Source of the DNA: Paenibacillus brevis
Lineage (GTDB): Bacteria > Bacillota > Bacilli > Paenibacillales > Paenibacillaceae
DNA: 64,000 nt
NCBI RefSeq assembly: GCF_018919145.1
Contig: NZ_JAHLQJ010000016.1
Span: 1-64,000, forward strand
Direction of reading: 5' to 3'
The translations under genes and the position numbers were made by a program. Shown one piece after another: positions 17,036 through 25,717 of this stretch; the stretch's first letter is position 1; each line of letters opens with the position of its first letter. Below the pieces are notes generated by a model. That model worked only from the letters and a program-made list of their open reading frames with translations, made no database searches and was not told the DNA's origin.

Positions 17036-17877
17036 TACCTTCCCAGAATCGCGTCCATGGCCGCCGATGTATTGTAAATAATCTGATGTGCATGATGCGC
17101 ATAATGCGGGATCATTTCAGCCGTAACATAATTGTTATAGCCTACCTCCTGGAGGGCAGCGACGACAGCAGGGTAGTCCACGTTGCCGGCCAGCAGGTCC
17201 ACAAACCCATGCAGTCCGCCTGCTTCACGACGGTAATCCTTGAAGTGTACCTTCTTGATACGCGAGCCAAGAATCCGGACCCAATGCTCCGGATAACCCG
17301 AGTACAGCACATTACCGATATCCAGATAGGAGCCTACATAAGGCGAATTCACAGCATCCAGGAAGCTGCGCATTTCCAGCGGAGATAACAGGAATTTATT
17401 CCATACATTCTCGATCCCGATGGAGACGCCCACCTTTTCCGCTTCTATGGCCAGCTTAGTGATCGCTTCCAGCGCACGGTCATAAGCTTTATCATAAGGG
17501 ACAACCTCGGAGCCAGGGATAAAGTCGACGCCAACCGCTCCCGGAATGACCAGAATCGCATCCACACCCAGCGCTGCCGCCAGCTCCAGCTGCTTCTTGC
17601 AAATATCGGTCGCTTTGATCCGATTGGACTCCTGCTCGCCGGTCATGGAATAGGACCAATACAAGCCGGTAGCCAGACCGCAGATTTCTAGTCCCTCCTC
17701 CTCCAATTGACGGCGGATTTGATTGACCTCTTTGTCCGTTGTTTTCAGTCCAAGCTCACCGTCTTCATTCAGGGATAGCTCGATCCCTTCGAATCCAGCC
17801 GCCTTAGCTACACGAATGCTTTCCTCAATGGTTGTTCCTTCAGGGAAAGACCAAATATTAATACCCTTCTTCATCAT
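17035..17877 (-). CDS. sugar phosphate isomerase/epimerase (AP-endonuclease-2 fold)
   Basis: A 280-residue TIM-barrel protein of the xylose isomerase-like/IolE-like superfamily. Motifs are GFEGIELSL near the N-terminus, the metal ligand Glu in IGIENVWNKFLL, His/Asp in SYLDIGNVLYSGYPEHW, KVHFKDYRRE, and the final Glu in YVTAEMIPHY. It likely isomerises a keto-sugar or inositol intermediate made by the Gfo/Idh enzymes here. The ribosome site CGGAGGACTT precedes tandem ATGs at 17877/17874. The CBM9-like gene is 36 nt upstream. Confidence 0.88.
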   Translation of the reverse strand: MMKKGINIWSFPEGTTIEESIRVAKAAGFEGIELSLNEDGELGLKTTDKEVNQIRRQLEEEGLEICGLATGLYWSYSMTGEQESNRIKATDICKKQLELAAALGVDAILVIPGAVGVDFIPGSEVVPYDKAYDRALEAITKLAIEAEKVGVSIGIENVWNKFLLSPLEMRSFLDAVNSPYVGSYLDIGNVLYSGYPEHWVRILGSRIKKVHFKDYRREAGGLHGFVDLLAGNVDYPAVVAALQEVGYNNYVTAEMIPHYAHHAHQIIYNTSAAMDAILGR

Positions 17878-17913
17878 AAGTCCTCCGTTTTCTAAATTTA
17901 TATGAATGGTATG

Positions 17914-18552
17914 TTAGATCACAAACTGCATCCGGCCAAAATACGAGGGGATGTGAAAGTTAACCTCTCCCGTCGGCCCCCACGCCTGATACTCTCTTGT
18001 TCCGTCTGGCTGTTCGTCAATGCGATAGAAGTTCACGCGCCACTCCGTCCCCTCCACCGGCGCTGGAGCGGAGTCTCCCCAAGGCAGCCGCAATTCATAG
18101 ATTCGTCCATAGGACTCCTCGAGAACGACGCTCGTCTCAAGTTGCTCCATGTTCCAGGAGGTATCTGCCTCAGTTCTTCCATCCTCACCCCGTTCAATCC
18201 AGGCATCGAAGATGACATTGAACGGACTGACCTCGATTTCGATGTAACGCCCGCCTTCGCCGACCATGTCAATGAACACTTCCACGACATCCTGCTCATA
18301 CAGCGGGTCGTCCCGATTCTCATAATGGGATATCGCATATGAATCCTTGCACCGGAATTGAATGTGCCATGCCTCAGTTGTCCAACAAGCACGTACCTCT
18401 GTTGGCTCCTTGACCAAACTGCCCGTTACCGTATCCACAAGCAGAACAGGCGCGATCTGATCCCAAGGGATACTCGCAGACTGGTCCGTCACAAGCTGCT
18501 TGCACAAGTATATTGGTACGTTGATGCCCACCTGCAAAACCGTTACAACCAC
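17914..18552 (-). CDS. CBM9-like carbohydrate-binding protein
   Basis: A 212-residue protein without signal peptide, almost entirely a CBM9/DOMON-like beta sandwich: PWDQIAPVLLVDT, ACWTTEAWHIQFRCKDSYAI, DVVEVFIDMVGEGGRYIEIE, ELRLPWGDS and VNFYRIDEQ. Stand-alone cytoplasmic CBM9-like proteins often sit in sugar-utilisation operons; the role is unclear. Start uncertain: GTG 18552 has GGGG directly in front, while TTG/GTG codons 5-8 residues later would have better spacing from GGGGGTGG. It heads the minus operon and is divergent from AraC. Confidence 0.8.
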   Translation of the reverse strand: MVVTVLQVGINVPIYLCKQLVTDQSASIPWDQIAPVLLVDTVTGSLVKEPTEVRACWTTEAWHIQFRCKDSYAISHYENRDDPLYEQDVVEVFIDMVGEGGRYIEIEVSPFNVIFDAWIERGEDGRTEADTSWNMEQLETSVVLEESYGRIYELRLPWGDSAPAPVEGTEWRVNFYRIDEQPDGTREYQAWGPTGEVNFHIPSYFGRMQFVI

Positions 18553-18558
18553 CCCCTA

Positions 18559-18688
18559 TTTGCATTTTTCCGTTGGAGAGTTACATCAGTATTAAAAATT
18601 GATATTCTTGGTCTACACCTTTAATTATATTGACTTTATGAAAATAATTATTTAGCGCAAAAAGATAATTTTTGTATTTTTCCGTGAT
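18559..18688. promoter_or_regulatory. direct repeats and divergent promoters, putative AraC sites
   Basis: TTTGCATTTTTCCGT (18559-18573) and TTTGTATTTTTCCGT (18671-18685) are a 15-bp direct repeat with one mismatch. Between them the minus strand has TATAAT (18624-18629) without a good -35 box, as expected for an activator-dependent promoter. The layout fits control of the CBM9-isomerase-oxidoreductase operon by the divergent AraC gene. Confidence 0.6.
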
Positions 18689-18733
18689 AATATTAATGGA
18701 AGTAGAAAAATGCGGATAAGGAGGAACCACCCG

Positions 18734-19639
18734 ATGAGCGAGGAATACGTATCAGCTGTCAAGACGCAACACGCCCCCTTTGCCGACTGGTCGCCAGGCA
18801 TCCATTATGCCCAGTTCCAAACGCTTGCTCCGTGCCATTTTCCGATGAGAAGGCTCTATGATTTTGAACTTCTCTATGTAGCCCAAGGAGAACTGGCAAC
18901 AGCCATGCATGGACAACGTTATGTGCTGTCTGCGGGACAGCTCATCTTCCTGTCCCCCGGGGTATATCACCAGAATGAAATCGTGGCTGGGCCGGAAACG
19001 AAACTGATGGGCATTCATTTTGATTTTTTTGGCGAGCTGATGATTCGCAGAGAAGAAGATTTGGTTGTCGGGGAGGATGAATTGGTCTGGGACAAACTGG
19101 CTGCTGAGCCGATCATCGGGGGAGGTCCGGCCTTCTCCACCGATCCGCTCTATACCCCGTCCCTGGAGTGCGTGCAATTTATGGAACAGCTTATTCATGA
19201 ATTCTCCAGACGGGATCTGGGTTATGAATTGGTGTGCAAGGGATTAATGCTGGAAATACTTGCGCGCCTGCTTCGCTCGCAAATGACCCGGCGGATTGCG
19301 GGCATTTCAGAGCATGGCGAACGGATCGAGCGGCTGACGGAGCGGATCGATGCAGCTCCGGCCGAGGATTGGTCCAATCGGCGGATCGCTGCCGAATTGC
19401 AAATGAGCATCGACCATGCCGCTAAGCTGTTCCGGCAGGTGGTAGGAATTCCTCCCGGAGAATTCGTCAGGGGGATTCGGCATCGCGAGGCGTGCAAGCT
19501 GCTTCGGGATACGGAGTGGACGATCGAGGAAGTGGGCGCCCGGGTAGGCTATCCGGATATTCATCATTTCAGCCGATTATTCCGGATCAACGAGGGGATA
19601 TCGCCCCGCGCCTACCGCAAGCTGGCCAGTATTTTGTAA
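18734..19639 (+). CDS. AraC family sugar-responsive regulator
   Basis: A 301-residue protein. Start ATG 18734 is preceded by AAGGAGG. The N-terminal cupin-like arm spans about 20-120 (HFPMRRLYDFELLYVAQGEL, LSAGQLIFLSPGVYHQNEI). The AraC HTH is at about 200-298, with RRIAAELQMSIDHAAKLFRQ, TIEEVGARVGYPDIHHFSRL and ISPRAYRKLA. It is the probable activator of the divergent CBM9-isomerase operon, perhaps through the direct repeats at 18559/18671. It converges on the LacI gene. Confidence 0.9.
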   Translation: MSEEYVSAVKTQHAPFADWSPGIHYAQFQTLAPCHFPMRRLYDFELLYVAQGELATAMHGQRYVLSAGQLIFLSPGVYHQNEIVAGPETKLMGIHFDFFGELMIRREEDLVVGEDELVWDKLAAEPIIGGGPAFSTDPLYTPSLECVQFMEQLIHEFSRRDLGYELVCKGLMLEILARLLRSQMTRRIAGISEHGERIERLTERIDAAPAEDWSNRRIAAELQMSIDHAAKLFRQVVGIPPGEFVRGIRHREACKLLRDTEWTIEEVGARVGYPDIHHFSRLFRINEGISPRAYRKLASIL

Positions 19640-19640
19640 T

Positions 19641-19682
19641 AAAAAAACTCCTCCAGGCAGCTTTATTCGCTGCCCGAGGAGT
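19641..19682 (-). terminator. terminator overlapping the end of the lacI-like gene
   Basis: Minus strand ACTCCTCgGGCAGC / GCTGCC(tg)GAGGAGT followed by a run of seven T. The upstream arm is still coding and the stop codon lies in the loop region. It could also slow plus-strand transcription from the AraC gene. Confidence 0.85.
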
Positions 19683-20685
19683 GACGGAGCATGATTTTAT
19701 AGGGAATCATCAGCTTGACCGGAATCGCATATCGATTCTCTAAATAATCCAACAGCATCTTCACCGCGAACATGCCCATTTCCAGCTTGGGAACATGAAT
19801 GGTAGACAAAGGCGGCGAAGTAAACTCGGAGATTTCAATATTATCTACACCGAAGAAGGCGATATCCTCAGGGATCCTGAGTCCGCGCTCCGTTGCCGCT
19901 CTCATCGCAGCAATCGCCATCATATCACTTGCCGAGAAGATAGCTGTCGGCCAGTTCCCGTGGTTCTCGAACGCTTGCTTGGTCAGCTCGTAGCTTAACG
20001 CCACATCCCACTTCACATCGATGACCCAGTCGTCATTGATCGTCAGCCCGGCCTCTTGCATCGCGCTTTGGTAACCGAGGAACCGCTTCTCGCTCCGGAA
20101 GTGCCCGTCCAGTTCTGCACCGCCGATATATGCGATTTGCCGGTGTCCCTTGGCAATGAGATACTGCACCGCTTCCTTGGCTGCCGATGTCCGGTCATAA
20201 CGAACCGTAGGAATCTCCTTGTCCGCCAGATCGATGCCGACGATGACGCCTACGTTCTCCCGAAGCCACTTGTAGGCCTCGTATTCGATGCGTTCAACAA
20301 TCAGAACACCGTCCGGGCGGTGCTCCTTCACCAAAGCCTGTAGCTGCTGAAGATCACCTTGCTTCTCCAAGCTATGCACGAACTCCAGCCTCATCCCGGA
20401 TGCGGCAAGCTCCTTCTCGATCCCCTCCAGAATAACGGAGAAATAAGGATTATTGTACTTATTTTGAGGCATTGCCACTATACAGCCTACACGATAGCTC
20501 AGCTTGGGTGCCTGCCTCTTGGCTTTGTTGGCTCGCCGCGTATTATAACCAATTTGCTCGGCGGTTTCCCAAATTTTGCGCCGCGTCTCTTCGCTGACAG
20601 ATCGGTTGCCATCATTCTTCATGACTCTTGATACCGTTGAGATTGACACTCCCACTTGTTCAGCAATATCTTTTAGTGTCGCCAT
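19663..20685 (-). CDS. LacI family transcriptional repressor
   Basis: A 340-residue LacI/GalR repressor. The start ATG 20685 begins the canonical ATLKDIAEQVGVSISTVSRV HTH (residues 2-21), with hinge helix KIWETAEQIGYNTRRAN. The periplasmic-binding-like domain follows (VGCIVAMPQNKYNNPYFSVI; GHRQIAYIGG; IPEDIAFFGVDNIEISEF; LSTIHVPKLEMG). A TTGCCGCAA-type palindrome lies 80 nt upstream of its start, and two more copies flank the promoter of the sugar importer operon (25.4-25.6 kb). This predicts that it represses that operon and itself. Confidence 0.93.
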   Translation of the reverse strand: MATLKDIAEQVGVSISTVSRVMKNDGNRSVSEETRRKIWETAEQIGYNTRRANKAKRQAPKLSYRVGCIVAMPQNKYNNPYFSVILEGIEKELAASGMRLEFVHSLEKQGDLQQLQALVKEHRPDGVLIVERIEYEAYKWLRENVGVIVGIDLADKEIPTVRYDRTSAAKEAVQYLIAKGHRQIAYIGGAELDGHFRSEKRFLGYQSAMQEAGLTINDDWVIDVKWDVALSYELTKQAFENHGNWPTAIFSASDMMAIAAMRAATERGLRIPEDIAFFGVDNIEISEFTSPPLSTIHVPKLEMGMFAVKMLLDYLENRYAIPVKLMIPYKIMLRHSSGSE

Positions 20686-20764
20686 CTTTTTCCTATTCCT
20701 CTCTGCAATCCCGTCGCAATAATGTATATATATTTCTAATATAGAACTCAAAAAAAGAGAAAAA

Positions 20765-20776
20765 TTGCGGCAAATT
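20765..20776. promoter_or_regulatory. putative LacI operator at the lacI promoter
   Basis: ATTGCGGCAAAT (ATTTGCCGCAAT on minus), about 80 nt before the repressor start. It matches TTTGCCGCAAA at 25373-25383 and TTTGCGGCAAA at 25580-25590. Confidence 0.65.
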
Positions 20777-20896
20777 TATTCTACATTTCTTATCATCGTA
20801 TGTCAAGATTGCCTCGGATAAGGAACAGACCATGTCTAGGGCTCCCCCTTCCGACATGGCCTGATGGCGTTTGTATATTGTTTTCTGTTGATGACT

Positions 20897-21076
20897 TTTA
20901 AAAGTGTGGTGAACAGTTTTGCCGGAAGGCCGATATGGAGCTGAAACAGCGGAAGCGGTCGCCTTTAAACCCGGATTTTAACCTTGTGAGGTTTAATCGA
21001 ATCCAAGAATACGGGTTTAACAGCGAGTGTAAGCCCCTATCGGTCGTAGGCCCTTATTGTTCACCGCACTTTTAAA
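20897..21076. repeat. palindromic element B (long imperfect hairpin)
   Basis: The outer arms TTTAAAAGTGTGGTGAACA and TGTTCACCGCACTTTTAAA are near-perfect inverted repeats and continue with CCGATA..GGAGC / GCCCCTATCGG. Nested inner arms TTTAAACCCG / CGGGTTTAA, GGATT / AATCC and TTAACCT / AGGTTTAA give a fold along the whole 180 bp. It begins 3 nt after the stop codon of the solute-binding protein gene. Confidence 0.8.
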
Positions 21077-21079
21077 TTT

Positions 21080-22432
21080 CTATTTTATTTGCGCAGCCAG
21101 CTCCGAAATAGCTGCATCAAGATCGCCTTCGCCTGACAGCGGGAGCTTCAACGTTTGCTCGCCATAAGTCCATACGAGATCCGTTTTCTTCACGGTAAAT
21201 GGCGAAATAATGCCGAACTTCTGCGCATCAAGGAAGATTTGGTTGGCTTCCCCTGCTGTTTCTACATAAGTATCTGCAGCTTCTTTATTGGCTGGCAAAG
21301 AATATCCTTGTTTGGCCAAAGCAATTTGCCCTTCCGGACCAGCCAGCCAAGAGAGCAGTTTATAGGCTGCCTCTTCATGCTTCGTACTGGCACTAATCGC
21401 GACACCAGCTGGTTGGACAACGGTTTGAGTGGTTTTGAATTTAGGCAAATAAGTCACGCCATAATCAATGCCCGCCTCTTGATAGTTCGTCGTATTCCAG
21501 TTGCCGCCCGGGTTCATCGCTACCTTGCCTGTCGTAATGCTCAGGTTGACCTGGCCTCCAAGTCCCTCAATCTGGGCCGGAGTCGTGTTGATTTTCTTAT
21601 TCTTAGTCACATCAATGAATAATTCCATGACTTCCTTGGCCTCCGGAGTATCCAGAGCCAACGATCCATCCTCATTCATTAATTTAGCTCCATTCGACCA
21701 TAGCTCCGGTTCAAGGAACCAGTCCATGGAAGAGCCTGGCGAGATGGACATTCCCCACTGAACGATATTTTTGGCATCGAAGCCTTCTTCGTCCGCACTC
21801 TTGCCGTTCTTATCGATCGTCATCTTCGTAGCAATCTCGATGATTTCATCCCAAGTGGGTTCCAACGATGGTGTAGGCGCATTTTTAGGATTCCGCTCGG
21901 CATCATTGAAGAGGCCCTTATTGTAGTACCAGACGATGACATTTCCGTCAATCGGCAGTGATACCTGTTTATCTTGATATTGATGCAGGCCAAGCAGACT
22001 GTCATCGATGTTGTCCAAATTAAATCCGCCGTCTGCAAGCAAGGTATCAAGCTCTTTATAAATACCCAGTTCAGCATATTTCTCAATGTACGCATAACTT
22101 GTCTTGAACACATCAGGAAGGGTGCCGCCAGCCGCATTGGCTGTCAGACCGTCCCAGTAACTGCCCCAATCCTTGCCTTCCAGCTTCACCTCAATGTCGG
22201 GATTGGCATCCATGAATTGATCCAGTAATTCTTGCACCCGTTGCAGTTCCTCAGCGGTTCCCCACTGGGAATAAGTAATGCTCACAGGTTCAGCCGTATT
22301 AGCGCCACTTCCGGCGGAATCATTCGGCTCTGCCGCAGGTTTATTTGTTGCTTGGGAACAGCCGGTCAGGCTAAGAACCAAAGTCAAAATCAGGCTTAAA
22401 CTCCCCAATAGCCATTTACGCTTCGTTTTCAT
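21080..22432 (-). CDS. sugar ABC transporter solute-binding lipoprotein (CUT1, family 1)
   Basis: A 450-residue extracellular lipoprotein with a lipobox ending LSLTGC (Cys25). The SBP_bac_1 domain is seen in ITYSQWGTAEELQRVQELLD, VFKTSYAYIEKYAELGIYKE, the YNKGLF lobe hinge and GKVAMNPGGNW...AISASTKHEEAAYKLLSWLA. It captures an oligosaccharide or polyol for the two permeases encoded just upstream. An ATPase gene is absent, as usual for CUT1 systems that share MsmX. It is followed directly by palindromic element B, which may protect or terminate the mRNA. Confidence 0.93.
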   Translation of the reverse strand: MKTKRKWLLGSLSLILTLVLSLTGCSQATNKPAAEPNDSAGSGANTAEPVSITYSQWGTAEELQRVQELLDQFMDANPDIEVKLEGKDWGSYWDGLTANAAGGTLPDVFKTSYAYIEKYAELGIYKELDTLLADGGFNLDNIDDSLLGLHQYQDKQVSLPIDGNVIVWYYNKGLFNDAERNPKNAPTPSLEPTWDEIIEIATKMTIDKNGKSADEEGFDAKNIVQWGMSISPGSSMDWFLEPELWSNGAKLMNEDGSLALDTPEAKEVMELFIDVTKNKKINTTPAQIEGLGGQVNLSITTGKVAMNPGGNWNTTNYQEAGIDYGVTYLPKFKTTQTVVQPAGVAISASTKHEEAAYKLLSWLAGPEGQIALAKQGYSLPANKEAADTYVETAGEANQIFLDAQKFGIISPFTVKKTDLVWTYGEQTLKLPLSGEGDLDAAISELAAQIK

Positions 22433-22489
22433 GCAAAATTCCCCCTATGGATAGTATGGAAACAACAAAACACCAACGATTTAGCCGAG

Positions 22490-23332
22490 TTATCCCTTCG
22501 TTCCTGTCAGCACCACCCCCTCAACAATGTAGCGTTGACCGAAGAAATAGAGCAGGCCAATCGGGATGATACTGATGAACGCTCCGGCCGCCAGTGCCGG
22601 GAAGTCCTGACTGGTCTGACCTATGAGCAATTGCAGCCCTACGCTAAGCGTAAACTTCAAATTGTCCTTGAGGTACAGGAAAGGCCCCAGAAAATCAAGC
22701 CATGAATTAACAAAGGACAAAATAACGGTCGTGATAATAATCGGCTTTGACAACGGCATGATGACCCTCGTGTAGACCGTCCAGCGGTTGCCTCCATCCA
22801 GATAAGTCGCCTCGTCCAGCTCCATCGGAATGCTCATGAAGAACTGACGGAACAAGAAGATATAGTATGCGCTTCCAAGCCAGGCCGGGACGATCAGGGG
22901 AAGCCAGGTATCTACCCATCCGAGCTTCGTGTACAAGACATAGGATGGAATCATCATAATGGATGGCGGAATCATCAAGGTGACAAGCACGATTGAAAAC
23001 AGCTTGTCTTTGTACTTGGTCTTGAACCGCGCAAACCCATAGGCAACGATGGAACTGGAGAGAACTACGCCAATCACCACAATAATGGAGATGGTAAATG
23101 AGTTCTGAATCCAGCGCCACATCAGCGGCTGTACGGCGAACAATCGTTCAAACGCCTCAAACGTAAGCTGCTCGGGAAATATAGCCGGAGGTACCTTGTA
23201 GGTCTCCGCCTTGGTCTTCATCATCGTGGAAAGAAGCCACACCAGCGGCCCGACAAACAATAGCAATGTCACTGTAAGCAAGAAGTATTTGGTTATCGTC
23301 ACGGAAAGACTGCTTTTTCGTCCTTCAGTCAT
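22490..23332 (-). CDS. carbohydrate ABC permease (MalG-type)
   Basis: A 280-residue permease with six helices (YFLLTVTLLLFVGPLVWLL near the N-terminus). The MalG-type EAA loop is EATYLDGGNRWTVYTRVIMP, which docks with a shared MsmX-like ATPase. It ends IVEGVVLTGTKG, as typical for this family. The upstream MalF-type gene is 12 nt away. It belongs to the importer operon 25347-21080. Confidence 0.93.
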   Translation of the reverse strand: MTEGRKSSLSVTITKYFLLTVTLLLFVGPLVWLLSTMMKTKAETYKVPPAIFPEQLTFEAFERLFAVQPLMWRWIQNSFTISIIVVIGVVLSSSIVAYGFARFKTKYKDKLFSIVLVTLMIPPSIMMIPSYVLYTKLGWVDTWLPLIVPAWLGSAYYIFLFRQFFMSIPMELDEATYLDGGNRWTVYTRVIMPLSKPIIITTVILSFVNSWLDFLGPFLYLKDNLKFTLSVGLQLLIGQTSQDFPALAAGAFISIIPIGLLYFFGQRYIVEGVVLTGTKG

Positions 23333-23344
23333 CGCTGTGCCCCC

Positions 23345-24238
23345 CTAATTTCCGGATTCATTATAAACATACCGATTGGATAATTTCATAAGCGTCGTGG
23401 TCACCAGGGCAATGAGCACAAACAGGAAGATCGATTGAGCCATGGCCATACTGAATTTCAAATCGGTAAAGGCCGATTTATAAATGTTATAGACAAAGGT
23501 ATAGGAAGCATAGTTGGGTCCGCCCTTGGATAGCAGCATCGCCTCCGTGAACATCTGAAAGTTGTACATCGTTTGTATAATGACGACAAACAGGATGGAT
23601 GAGCTGATCATCGGGAGTGTAATGGAGAAGAAGCGCCGAATCATGCTTGCTCCATCAATTTCCGCCGCTTCGTACAGGTGGCGCGGGACATTCTTCAGGG
23701 CAGCCAGGAAGATCAGTACCCCACTACCGGAAATCCACACCTGAAGCAGGATGATGACCGGCTTAATGGTATGCTCCCCGCCGAGCCAATCGATCTTGTC
23801 GGCACCAAACAGACTGAGGGCCGCATTCAATATCCCGAACTCTGCATTGAACACCAATCTCCATATAATGACCGTAGCGACGATAGGTACTAGTGTAGGC
23901 AGGTAATAGAAGGTTCGGTACAAAGCGATGCCCTTCACCTTGAAATTCAACAGTGTGGCCAGCAGCAGCATGCCTGCGGTCACGATTGGTACTCCGAGCA
24001 GTACGAAGTACATCGTGTTAAATACACTCTTGGTAAAAATCGGACTTTTCAGCATCTCTATAAAGTTACTGATGCCAACGAATTGATAATCGGTCGAACC
24101 TGGCAGCTTCGCATCCGTGAAGGCATAGAAGATCGAAGTACCGAATGGAACCAGGAAGAAGACGCAGAAACCGATCATCCAAGGCAAAATGAATAGAAAA
24201 AAGCCCAGCGTATCTTTCCTACTCGAAGTACTCATCAC
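23345..24238 (-). CDS. sugar ABC permease (MalF-type)
   Basis: A 297-residue permease with six helices and the EAA loop YEAAEIDGASMIRRFFSITL. The N-terminal helix is LGFFLFILPWMIGFCVFFLV. The start ATG 24238 overlaps the stop of the Gfo/Idh gene by 4 nt (ATGA), so translation is coupled. It forms a heterodimer with the MalG-type permease. Confidence 0.93.
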   Translation of the reverse strand: MMSTSSRKDTLGFFLFILPWMIGFCVFFLVPFGTSIFYAFTDAKLPGSTDYQFVGISNFIEMLKSPIFTKSVFNTMYFVLLGVPIVTAGMLLLATLLNFKVKGIALYRTFYYLPTLVPIVATVIIWRLVFNAEFGILNAALSLFGADKIDWLGGEHTIKPVIILLQVWISGSGVLIFLAALKNVPRHLYEAAEIDGASMIRRFFSITLPMISSSILFVVIIQTMYNFQMFTEAMLLSKGGPNYASYTFVYNIYKSAFTDLKFSMAMAQSIFLFVLIALVTTTLMKLSNRYVYNESGN

Positions 24239-25347
24239 ACCACCCCATGGTCTTGGAGTTCCTGTACATACACATAACGTTCCTCAACGATTGATTTCTC
24301 TGCTGCCAAGGCGATTAGCAAAGCATTTCGGCCTACCTGGGCGCTGGCAAACGGCTGCTTGCCCGTACGGATACATTCCAGAAAATCGATACGCTGCGCT
24401 TGTCCCCCCGTGTGTCCGCCTTCGATGGAATCCGAAGTCACGTCCACTTCGAGATGATCGCGGCTGTAATCCACTCCGCCTGTAATGTCGATAGTCTTAT
24501 CATTCCTAGCCAGCATCTGTGCCCCATTGCTGCCAATCAGGCCGAATTCCAAGCCGTCATCGGATAAATTCCGTGGCTTGAGGTACAGGCAGAGGCCCAG
24601 GTTCGCCTTGCTGCCGTTATCATAGTCAATCGTGATGAAGGCATGGTCGACAATCGTAGGGTTGTCGATGTATTTTGCCGGATAATGGCTGTATGAATTT
24701 TGAATCAGGTTTTTCTGTCCTTGCTTGATCATGTGTTGCCCGCCGGAAGCGAATACCCGAACCGGGTTAGCCCCGATCATCCAGTTGAAGATATCGAAGT
24801 GATGGCAATCCTTCTCTACAATCGAACCGCCCGATTTGGACTTGTCGTAGAACCAATCCGCTGGTGGGAATGAATCACGGAATTCCTTGCACCACATCAT
24901 TTTCACCTCGCCTAGCCGGTTCTCTCCAATCTCATGCGCCATTCTCCGGTACAGATTGGAGTAACGATAGACTAACCCGATTTGCAACACCCGCTCATGC
25001 TTCTCTGCCGCTGAAATGATGGCATCGCAATCTTCCAGCGTATGGGCAATCGGCTTCTCCAGGAACACATGCTTTCCGTCTTCCAGGAAGGCGACCGCGA
25101 TCTGCCGGTGCATATAGTTCGGTACGCTGATGACGACAGCATCCAGATCTTCCTTGCCCAGCAGTTCATGATAGTCGGAGCAGATGGTCGGATTGCTATT
25201 ACGCAGTTCCTTTAGTGTTCGGGCTACATTTGCCTCGTTCATATCGCATATGTACCGCACCTCACAATCTTCCAGCCGGTCAAACCCCATGCAGTGATGT
25301 GATCCCATGTCGCCAACGCCAATAAACCCTATTCTGATCTTCCCCAT
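24235..25347 (-). CDS. Gfo/Idh/MocA family oxidoreductase
   Basis: A 370-residue NAD(P)-dependent dehydrogenase and first gene of the importer operon. The Rossmann motif is GFIGVGDMGSHH, then FLEKPIAHTLEDCD. The C-terminal catalytic segment is SKSGGSIVEKDCHHFDIFNW, with the expected Lys and His-His. ATG 25347 is preferred, because AAAGGAGT is 10 nt upstream; ATG 25356 is only 1 nt from that site. Together with the second Gfo/Idh gene and the isomerase it suggests inositol-like or 3-keto-sugar metabolism. Confidence 0.92.
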   Translation of the reverse strand: MGKIRIGFIGVGDMGSHHCMGFDRLEDCEVRYICDMNEANVARTLKELRNSNPTICSDYHELLGKEDLDAVVISVPNYMHRQIAVAFLEDGKHVFLEKPIAHTLEDCDAIISAAEKHERVLQIGLVYRYSNLYRRMAHEIGENRLGEVKMMWCKEFRDSFPPADWFYDKSKSGGSIVEKDCHHFDIFNWMIGANPVRVFASGGQHMIKQGQKNLIQNSYSHYPAKYIDNPTIVDHAFITIDYDNGSKANLGLCLYLKPRNLSDDGLEFGLIGSNGAQMLARNDKTIDITGGVDYSRDHLEVDVTSDSIEGGHTGGQAQRIDFLECIRTGKQPFASAQVGRNALLIALAAEKSIVEERYVYVQELQDHGVV

Positions 25348-25372
25348 AGTTGCCATACTCCTTTGTTTGTTT

Positions 25373-25383
25373 TTTGCCGCAAA
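25373..25383. promoter_or_regulatory. putative LacI operator, proximal
   Basis: TTTGCCGCAAA, a palindrome just upstream of the operon's ribosome-binding site. It is identical in pattern to the distal site at 25580. Confidence 0.65.
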
Positions 25384-25579
25384 TTTCAGCTTTTCTATTG
25401 CGATTATTTCTTACCTCAAATGCCTTATAGCTTAGCAAACAAAGCATTTTTTCTCCATACTTGCTATAAATCAATCCTCCATTTACTAAATTCACTGATT
25501 TCCAAGGATCAACGCAATTTCCATGTTATAGAAAACCACCTTCCATACAATGAGAAATTTGCGTATCTTAATCAATTTA

Positions 25580-25632
25580 TTTGCGGCAAATTTTTGCTAA
25601 CTTTATTATTACATTTCTTTTTGGAAAGTCAA
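25580..25632 (-). promoter_or_regulatory. importer operon promoter with overlapping LacI operator
   Basis: Minus strand TTGACT (25627-25632) and TAATAA (25603-25608, 18-nt spacer; a second phase gives 15). The operator TTTGCCGCAAA occupies 25580-25590, near the expected transcription start. The 5' leader would then be about 240 nt. Confidence 0.7.
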
Positions 25633-25649
25633 CGGTTATTTTTTGAACT

Positions 25650-25663
25650 TGTTAACGCTTTCT
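25650..25663. promoter_or_regulatory. cre site for CcpA
   Basis: Minus strand AGAAAGCGTTAACA matches the cre consensus TGWAANCGNTNWCA except for the first base. It lies upstream of the -35 box of the importer operon, so CcpA carbon catabolite control is likely. Confidence 0.7.
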
Positions 25664-25717
25664 TATTTTGCACGATCTTACAAATCAGATGATCGCAAAG
25701 GTTGTATATAAATTTAA

